Positions 31,732 through 36,256 of a stretch of DNA of 36,256 bases are shown here, one piece after another (within the stretch, counting starts at the first letter, position 1; each line of letters begins with the position of its first letter). Location: NCBI GenBank assembly GCA_947458475.1, contig CANGZP010000017.1, forward strand, positions 1 through 36,256, given 5' to 3'. Below the pieces are notes generated by a model that worked only from the letters and a program-made list of their open reading frames with translations, did no database searches and had not been told where the DNA came from. Both the position numbers and the translations under genes were made by a program. Origin of the DNA: Cyclobacteriaceae bacterium. GTDB lineage: Bacteria; Bacteroidota; Bacteroidia; Cytophagales; Cyclobacteriaceae.

Positions 31732-34365
31732 TTATCCCAATTGCGCCAAACTTGCTTCCAAAGCCTTGATTTTGGCTTCGGCATCAGCTTGCTTCTTGCG
31801 TTCCATGTCCAACACCTGGGCAGGAGCACCTGCTACAAATCGCTCGTTACTTAATTTTTTGAGCACCCCCGCCAAAAAGCCTTGAGTGTATTCCAATTCT
31901 TTGAGGAGATTGGCTTTTTCAGCTTCCACATCGATGCTGCCTCCCATGGGAACAAAGTATTCATCGCCTTTGATGACAAAACTCATTGCCTGCTCCACTT
32001 GCTCTCCAAACTGAAGGGAGGAAAGGTTGGCAAGTTTGACCAACACCGACTCAAATTGGGTGTATACTCCCGGGTTTTGGGTTCGGATGCTGAGTGCCAG
32101 GGCTTCCTTTGGGGACATGCCCTTGGAAGCACGCAAGTTTCTGATCTGTGACACCACTTCAAACACCTGAGCGGCATCTGCGGTGATTTGCGAATCAAAA
32201 GGCTTGGATTCCGGCCAAGAAGCAAGAATCAAGGACTCTTCCACGGTGCGTTCCTTGATTTGATGCCAAAGTTCCTCGGAGATAAATGGCATAAAGGGAT
32301 GAAGGAGCTTTAAAATATCCTCAAACAATCCCAAGGTCTTGTCGTAAGTTACTTGGTCGATAGGCTGCTGGTAGGCAGGCTTGATCATTTCGAGGTACCA
32401 AGCGCAGAAGTCGTCCCAAACCAACTTGTAGGTGGCCATTAGGGCGTCTGAAATTCGGAATTTGTCGAAATGCTCGTTGATTTCACTCAAGCTTTGCTGG
32501 AATCGCTGCTCAAACCATTCGATACTGGAGGCATTGGCCGAGCCATCCAGTTTGGGATCGATCTCCCAGCCTTTGACTAGGCGGAAGGCATTCCATATTT
32601 TGTTGGCAAAATTTCGTCCCTGCTCCACCAACTTGTCGTCGTAAGGAAGGTCATTTCCCGCAGGGGAAGAAAAGAGCATGCCCGTACGAACGCCATCCGC
32701 GCCATATTGCGCGATGAGGTCGAGTGGATCGGGGGAGTTGCCGAGCGACTTGGACATCTTTCTGCCCAGTTTGTCGCGGACAATGCCCGTGAGGTAGACA
32801 TTTTTGAAAGGCTTCTCGCCTAGGTATTCGTAGCCAGCGATGATCATGCGCGCCACCCAAAAGAATAAAATCTCCGGGGCCGTCACCAGATCGTTGGTCG
32901 GGTAGTAGTAGCTGAGTTCTTTATTGGGCTTGCCTGTTGTGAACACTTCCGTATCAAATACGGAAATAGGCCAGAGCCAGGAACTAAACCAGGTATCTAG
33001 CACATCCTCATCCTGACGGAGATCTGCTAGACTGTATTGGGTGCCGAACTGGGCATTTGCTTGTGCCAAGGCCTCTTCGGCAGTTTTGGCAACTACATAT
33101 TCTCCATTGGGGAGGTAATAGGCGGGTATGCGGTGTCCCCACCAAAGTTGACGGGAAATGCACCAGTCGCGGACATTCTCCATCCACACCCGGTACATGT
33201 TTTTGAATTTGGGTGGGTGGAGTTGGATGACATCGTCCATGACTGACTTGAAGGCAGGCTGGGTGATTTCATCCATTTTCAAGAACCACTGCATCGAAAG
33301 CTTCGGCTCAATCACGGCATCACTTCGTTCGGAGTGACCCACATTGGAGCGGTATTCGTCGACTTTTTGTAGTTGACCCGCTTCGTCAAGCAGCTTGCCA
33401 ATTTTCTTTCTAGCGACAAAGCGATCTTCTCCTACCAGAAGCTGTGCTTTGGCATTGAGGGTACCGTCGTCATTGAGGATATCGATGACCTCTAGCTTGT
33501 GCTTGAGGCCAAGTTCGTAGTCGTTGAGGTCGTGTGCAGGAGTCACCTTGAGGCAACCTGTACCAAATTCCATGTCCACGTAGCTGTCCTCAATGATCGG
33601 TATACTTCGGTTGATCAGTGGGATAATAGCCCGCTTCCCCTTTAGGTGTGTAAATCTCTTGTCGTCTGGATTGATGCAAATCGCCACATCGGCCATGATT
33701 GTTTCCGGGCGGGTAGTGGCGATGGTCAGGAATTCATTGGGGCTGCCTTCGATGGCGTAGTTGATGTAATACAACTTGGATGCCACCTCTTTCATGATCA
33801 CCTCATCATCCGAAAGGGCCGTTTGTCCTTTAGGATCCCAATTGACCATGCGGATACCGCGGTAGATCTTGCCCTTCTGGTGGAGGTCTACAAATACCGA
33901 AAGCACGGCATTGCTGAGTCCTGGATCCATGGTGAAGGCAGTTCGATCCCAGTCACAAGATGCCCCCAGTTTTTTCAATTGTTCGAGGATAATTCCTCCG
34001 TATTTTTCTTTCCAGTCCCAAGCATGGGTTAAGAATTCTTCTCGGGTAAGGTCTTTTTTATCGATGCCTTGTTCCTTTAGGAGCTGCACTACCTTGGTTT
34101 CGGTAGCAATCGAGGCATGGTCTGTACCAGGCACCCAGCAAGCATTTTTACCTTGCATTCGGGCGCGTCGGATGAGGACGTCTTGTATGGTATTGTTGAG
34201 CATGTGCCCCATGTGGAGCACACCGGTGACGTTAGGAGGAGGGATGACGATGGTGTAGGGCTCCTTGTTTGGATCTACGCTGGAGGAAAACAACTTGTGT
34301 TCCATCCAGTACGCATACCATTTGGCCTCGGCAGCTGCCGGTTCGTATTTGCTGGCAATAGACAT
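31732..34365 (-). CDS. valS: Valine--tRNA ligase
   Basis: An 877-residue class I aminoacyl-tRNA synthetase that charges tRNA-Val and edits misactivated threonine. HIGH appears as HMGH (51-54) in [14 protein letters not shown], and KMSKS near residue 534 in [11 protein letters not shown]. The CP1 editing domain (about residues 190-330, with [15 protein letters not shown]), the anticodon-binding domain and the C-terminal coiled-coil arm (about 810-875, Lys/Glu/Leu-rich) are all present. Length is normal for the bacterial enzyme. Upstream, 34366-34631 holds repeat copy D and no gene. No T-box or other leader element was seen. Confidence 0.98.
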   Translation of the reverse strand: MSIASKYEPAAAEAKWYAYWMEHKLFSSSVDPNKEPYTIVIPPPNVTGVLHMGHMLNNTIQDVLIRRARMQGKNACWVPGTDHASIATETKVVQLLKEQGIDKKDLTREEFLTHAWDWKEKYGGIILEQLKKLGASCDWDRTAFTMDPGLSNAVLSVFVDLHQKGKIYRGIRMVNWDPKGQTALSDDEVIMKEVASKLYYINYAIEGSPNEFLTIATTRPETIMADVAICINPDDKRFTHLKGKRAIIPLINRSIPIIEDSYVDMEFGTGCLKVTPAHDLNDYELGLKHKLEVIDILNDDGTLNAKAQLLVGEDRFVARKKIGKLLDEAGQLQKVDEYRSNVGHSERSDAVIEPKLSMQWFLKMDEITQPAFKSVMDDVIQLHPPKFKNMYRVWMENVRDWCISRQLWWGHRIPAYYLPNGEYVVAKTAEEALAQANAQFGTQYSLADLRQDEDVLDTWFSSWLWPISVFDTEVFTTGKPNKELSYYYPTNDLVTAPEILFFWVARMIIAGYEYLGEKPFKNVYLTGIVRDKLGRKMSKSLGNSPDPLDLIAQYGADGVRTGMLFSSPAGNDLPYDDKLVEQGRNFANKIWNAFRLVKGWEIDPKLDGSANASSIEWFEQRFQQSLSEINEHFDKFRISDALMATYKLVWDDFCAWYLEMIKPAYQQPIDQVTYDKTLGLFEDILKLLHPFMPFISEELWHQIKERTVEESLILASWPESKPFDSQITADAAQVFEVVSQIRNLRASKGMSPKEALALSIRTQNPGVYTQFESVLVKLANLSSLQFGEQVEQAMSFVIKGDEYFVPMGGSIDVEAEKANLLKELEYTQGFLAGVLKKLSNERFVAGAPAQVLDMERKKQADAEAKIKALEASLAQLG

Positions 34366-34477
34366 AGGTACTAGTTTCTTGGAGCTGCAAAAATAGCAGA
34401 AAAAAAATTGGGGGAAGGAGGGTAGTGGAAAAAAGGGGGACTTGGGAAACTAAGTTGAGGTTGATTCAATGACAAAA

Positions 34478-34503
34478 GCTAACCGCCGACAGTCCATGGT
34501 AAC
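34478..34503 (+). repeat. Dispersed 7-bp-period repeat, copy D
   Basis: GCTA is followed by three units in register, the middle one ACAGTCC. The GCTA lead matches copy B. It lies about 110 bp upstream of valS in the gap between valS and the DUF4143 ATPase gene. Confidence 0.5.
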
Positions 34504-34631
34504 TTTTTTTAAGTTTCAACCTTATAATTGCATTGATGATGGGTAGTAAGCGGATTTACAAGAAAAAAACCTTTCAGATCATTATCCAATAATGATTGTT
34601 CTGAATAGCGTTTCCGTTAACTCCATAACTT

Positions 34632-35777
34632 TTAAAGATTCCACAAGTTACTGATTTGAATGGTCTCCCGTTGCTGAACTAGATGTCCGGCATAGATAAG
34701 TTTGGACTGAGCATGTGGAGCTACTTTTTGAAAATTTTTCAAGCCTTTTAAGAAGTCTAAATGGAAAGTTTCAGATGCTTTTATTTCGATTGCGATTAGT
34801 TTTCCATCTTTTTCTTGGAGTAAATCCACTTCATTTTGATTGGAATCTCTCCAAAAATAAAGCGCCGCTTTGTTTCCTTGGTTGAGTTCCTGCTTCATCA
34901 GTTCAGTGACCACTAAGTTTTCAAATACTTGACCTCTAGCAAAGTGTAGGTTTAGGTCAGTAGACTTTCGAATTCCCAATAGGCTGCAAAGAACACCGGT
35001 ATCGTAAAAGTAAACTTTAGGTGATTTCAAAATCCGTTTATTAAAATTTTGGTAGTACGGAGGTAGCCTAAAAGCCACAAAAGAGGCCTCAAGGACGCCA
35101 AGCCATGAATCAATAGTTTTGTTATTGACGCCCAATTCATTTGCAAAATTATGTTGGTTAAAGAGTTGGCCTGCTCTACCTGCAAGGAGCTGAAGAAATT
35201 TCTGAAATGCCGCTAGATCCTTGATGTTTAAAATCTGGCGTACATCTCGCTCCAGGTAAGTTTGAATGTAATTGGGATAGAAATCGGTTGGATCTATGTC
35301 AAATTGGTATTTGCGCGGATACCCTCCACCGAGTGCCAGCTCTTCCCAACGATCAATTTTGTGCTGAACTTCAAGTTCTTTCAAAGAAAAAGGCAAGAGT
35401 TGAAGCATCGCGACTCTGCCTGCCAAGGACTGGGTAATTTGAGAGGATAGCAAAAAGTTTTGTGAACCAGTGAGTAGGTATTCGCCAGGTTTATTTTTTT
35501 CATCGGATAAGACTTGGAGGTAAGAGAAAAGTTCAGGTACCCACTGGATTTCATCGAGAATAACCCCATTTTGATAGCTTTTTAAAAAGGCTATGGGATC
35601 AGATTTGGCAAATTCGCGGTATTCTGGAAGTTCTAAATTGATATAGGCAAAGTCCGGCCTAAGCTGTCTAGCAAAAGTTGTTTTGCCCGATTGTCTAGGT
35701 CCAATGATGGCTAAAAACGGAAATTTTGTTAAAAGTAAAGTTGCTTTATCTTTTAATAAACGATCTATATAGGTCAT
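34632..35777 (-). CDS. AAA ATPase with DUF4143 domain
   Basis: A 381-residue ATP-binding protein of the widespread AAA_14/DUF4143 family, whose function is unknown. The P-loop GPRQSGKT is at 26-33, Walker B is GVILDEIQWVPEL, and sensor-like LTGSQNFLL follows. The DUF4143 half has LAGRVAMLQLLPFSLKEL, TYLERDVRQILNI, FYDTGVLCSLLGI and FENLVVTELM. The nuclease-like end has RDSNQNEVDLLQEKDGKLIAIEIKAS, a PD-(D/E)xK-style E-V-D...E-I-K pattern. The ATG at 35777 is the family's usual start; it is the base of a 45-bp perfect palindrome. A start at 35807 would translate the palindrome itself and is unlikely. The gene appears to stand alone. Confidence 0.92.
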   Translation of the reverse strand: MTYIDRLLKDKATLLLTKFPFLAIIGPRQSGKTTFARQLRPDFAYINLELPEYREFAKSDPIAFLKSYQNGVILDEIQWVPELFSYLQVLSDEKNKPGEYLLTGSQNFLLSSQITQSLAGRVAMLQLLPFSLKELEVQHKIDRWEELALGGGYPRKYQFDIDPTDFYPNYIQTYLERDVRQILNIKDLAAFQKFLQLLAGRAGQLFNQHNFANELGVNNKTIDSWLGVLEASFVAFRLPPYYQNFNKRILKSPKVYFYDTGVLCSLLGIRKSTDLNLHFARGQVFENLVVTELMKQELNQGNKAALYFWRDSNQNEVDLLQEKDGKLIAIEIKASETFHLDFLKGLKNFQKVAPHAQSKLIYAGHLVQQRETIQISNLWNL

Positions 35778-35820
35778 TTTTATGCAATTTGGGAATTGAA
35801 TTCCCAAATTGCATAAAAAT
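35776..35820. promoter_or_regulatory. 45-bp perfect palindrome spanning the DUF4143 ATPase start
   Basis: Arms 35776-35797 and 35799-35820 are exact 22-base reverse complements around a single G. The inner part contains TTTGGGAATT and its complement. In the minus-strand mRNA the stem would contain the whole leader up to the AUG, hiding any ribosome site. As DNA it could be an operator for a dimeric regulator. It has no T-run and is in the wrong place for a terminator of this gene. Confidence 0.85.
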
Positions 35821-35853
35821 AAACAGGAACAAAAGCGTATTTCAATTAATTAC

Positions 35854-35880
35854 AAAAAAAAGCCGGGCTATTTCCCGGCT
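35854..35880 (-). terminator. Terminator hairpin oriented to the minus strand
   Basis: AGCCGGG (35861-35867) pairs with CCCGGCT (35874-35880). On the minus strand it is followed by nine U. It would stop leftward transcription from 35.9 kb and beyond, though no leftward gene is visible in the window there. Confidence 0.75.
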
Positions 35881-35962
35881 TTGAATAGACTAGGTGTTTT
35901 TTCAGTGATTATAATTATTCTAAAAGGAATTAAGGCTTGAAGTTCAATTGAGTGAGCTGTGA

Positions 35963-36011
35963 ACAGTTGGTAGAATCGTCCACAGTTGGCGGTCGACAGA
36001 CCACAGTCAAC
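35963..36011 (+). repeat. Dispersed 7-bp-period repeat, copy E
   Basis: Five units in register from 35975 (among them GCGGTCG and ACAGTCA), preceded by an ACAGTTG unit out of register by an indel. It is the longest copy. Confidence 0.6.
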
Positions 36012-36080
36012 TATGTTCAGCAAATGAAAACTCTATCAAAATTTGAATTCTAAACTTGATTTCACTAGAATCGGCTTTCG

Positions 36081-36103
36081 ACAGTGGACCGTCGACCGTT
36101 AGC
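36081..36103 (-). repeat. Dispersed 7-bp-period repeat, copy F (inverted)
   Basis: In reverse complement it begins GCTA and continues with ACGGTCG and ACGGTCC, matching copies B and D. With copy E it makes an inverted pair. It ends eight bases before the presumed IS left end. Confidence 0.6.
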
Positions 36104-36111
36104 AAATTGTA

Positions 36112-36256
36112 TGTCCCTGATATAGGTTGACCACTTTCACTCAACCTTCTATCATGAAAGCGAATTTAAGATTAATCAACAAGTCAAGGCGATTCAGTGA
36201 TGAATTTAAAAAGGCCTTAGTTTCAGAGTTTGAAAAAGGGAATTTAAGCGTGCGTC
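36112..36256 (+). mobile_element. Left end of an IS3-family-like insertion sequence, cut by window edge
   Basis: TGTCCCTGATATAGGTTGACC (from 36112) starts with TG and looks like the left terminal repeat of IS3/IS150-type elements. A transposase start follows 42 bp later. The right end lies outside the window, so the exact boundary and target duplication cannot be checked. Confidence 0.65.
36154..36256 (+). CDS. IS3-family-like transposase OrfA, N-terminal fragment
   Basis: The first 34 codons of a gene cut by the window edge. The peptide is basic and contains SRRFSDEFKKALVSEFEKGN, the start of an HTH_8/HTH_Tnp_1-type DNA-binding domain as in IS3-family OrfA proteins, which bind the element's terminal repeats. 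In complete elements a programmed -1 frameshift joins OrfA to the DDE catalytic OrfB; neither can be seen here. The ATG at 36154 follows the left terminal repeat at the expected distance. Another IS family with a similar HTH is possible. Confidence 0.75.
   Translation, partial: MKANLRLINKSRRFSDEFKKALVSEFEKGNLSVR

Larger units (their letters stand above)
35821..36111. other. Intergenic region with terminator and repeats
   Basis: Between the DUF4143 palindrome and the IS end there is no supported reading frame. The region holds the orphan minus-strand terminator and repeat copies E and F in opposite orientation about 70 bp apart. Confidence 0.6.

Noticed and set aside
35778-35807. Upstream start for the DUF4143 ATPase
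   Set aside because: It would translate one arm of the perfect palindrome into ten residues absent from the family's usual N-terminus.

Overview
The window reads as a chromosomal segment of a Bacteroidota bacterium, most likely a Cytophagales/Cyclobacteriaceae (Algoriphagus-like) organism. That placement is inferred. The supporting signs are TAnnTTTG-type -7 promoter boxes (before guaA, lepA, tRNA-Leu and others), the near absence of Shine-Dalgarno sequences, and Bacteroidota-typical families (DUF4924, the long PurF form, DUF1080, S23-type four-helix-bundle protein, many SPII lipoproteins).

Layout. 0.2-9.9 kb: guaA; an AcpH-like phosphodiesterase overlapping a PH-like membrane protein; a UPF1-type helicase convergent with a DEAD-box RNA helicase; a GntP-family permease; an MgtC/DUF4010 membrane protein; a dienelactone-hydrolase-family enzyme. 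10-13 kb: a more AT-rich accessory patch with an NTF2-like secreted protein, a HigB-HigA type II toxin-antitoxin pair, a lipoprotein with a hydrophobic C-terminus coupled to a small two-helix membrane protein, and a DUF1456 protein. 13-22 kb: a B12-type radical SAM protein with unusual cysteine spacing, a P-type Ca2+-ATPase, a DUF4924 protein, lepA, a four-helix-bundle gene inside an inverted-repeat cassette, folD and tRNA-Leu(GAG). 22-27 kb: a di-heme cytochrome c peroxidase, a secreted DsrE-family protein, a small secreted repeat protein and a purF homologue. 27-30 kb: an accessory operon of two lipoproteins and a zinc-ribbon membrane protein, organised like a secreted polymorphic effector with an accessory or immunity partner. 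30-36 kb: an M42 aminopeptidase, a DUF1080 lectin-fold protein, valS, a DUF4143 AAA ATPase whose start codon lies in a 45-bp perfect palindrome, and the left end of an IS3-like element running off the window.

Housekeeping links: guaA, the purF homologue and folD serve purine and one-carbon metabolism, and lepA, valS and tRNA-Leu serve translation, but they are scattered and do not form one operon. The least ordinary content is (i) dispersed repeats with a 7-bp period (consensus ACNGTCS) beside guaA, purF, valS and the IS; (ii) the four-helix-bundle cassette, whose flanks also have a 7-bp period; (iii) the effector-like operon at 27.2-29.6 kb; (iv) the bacteriocin/immunity-like pair at 11.4-12.3 kb; (v) the palindrome over the DUF4143 ATPase start. 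No CRISPR array, rRNA or prophage was seen.
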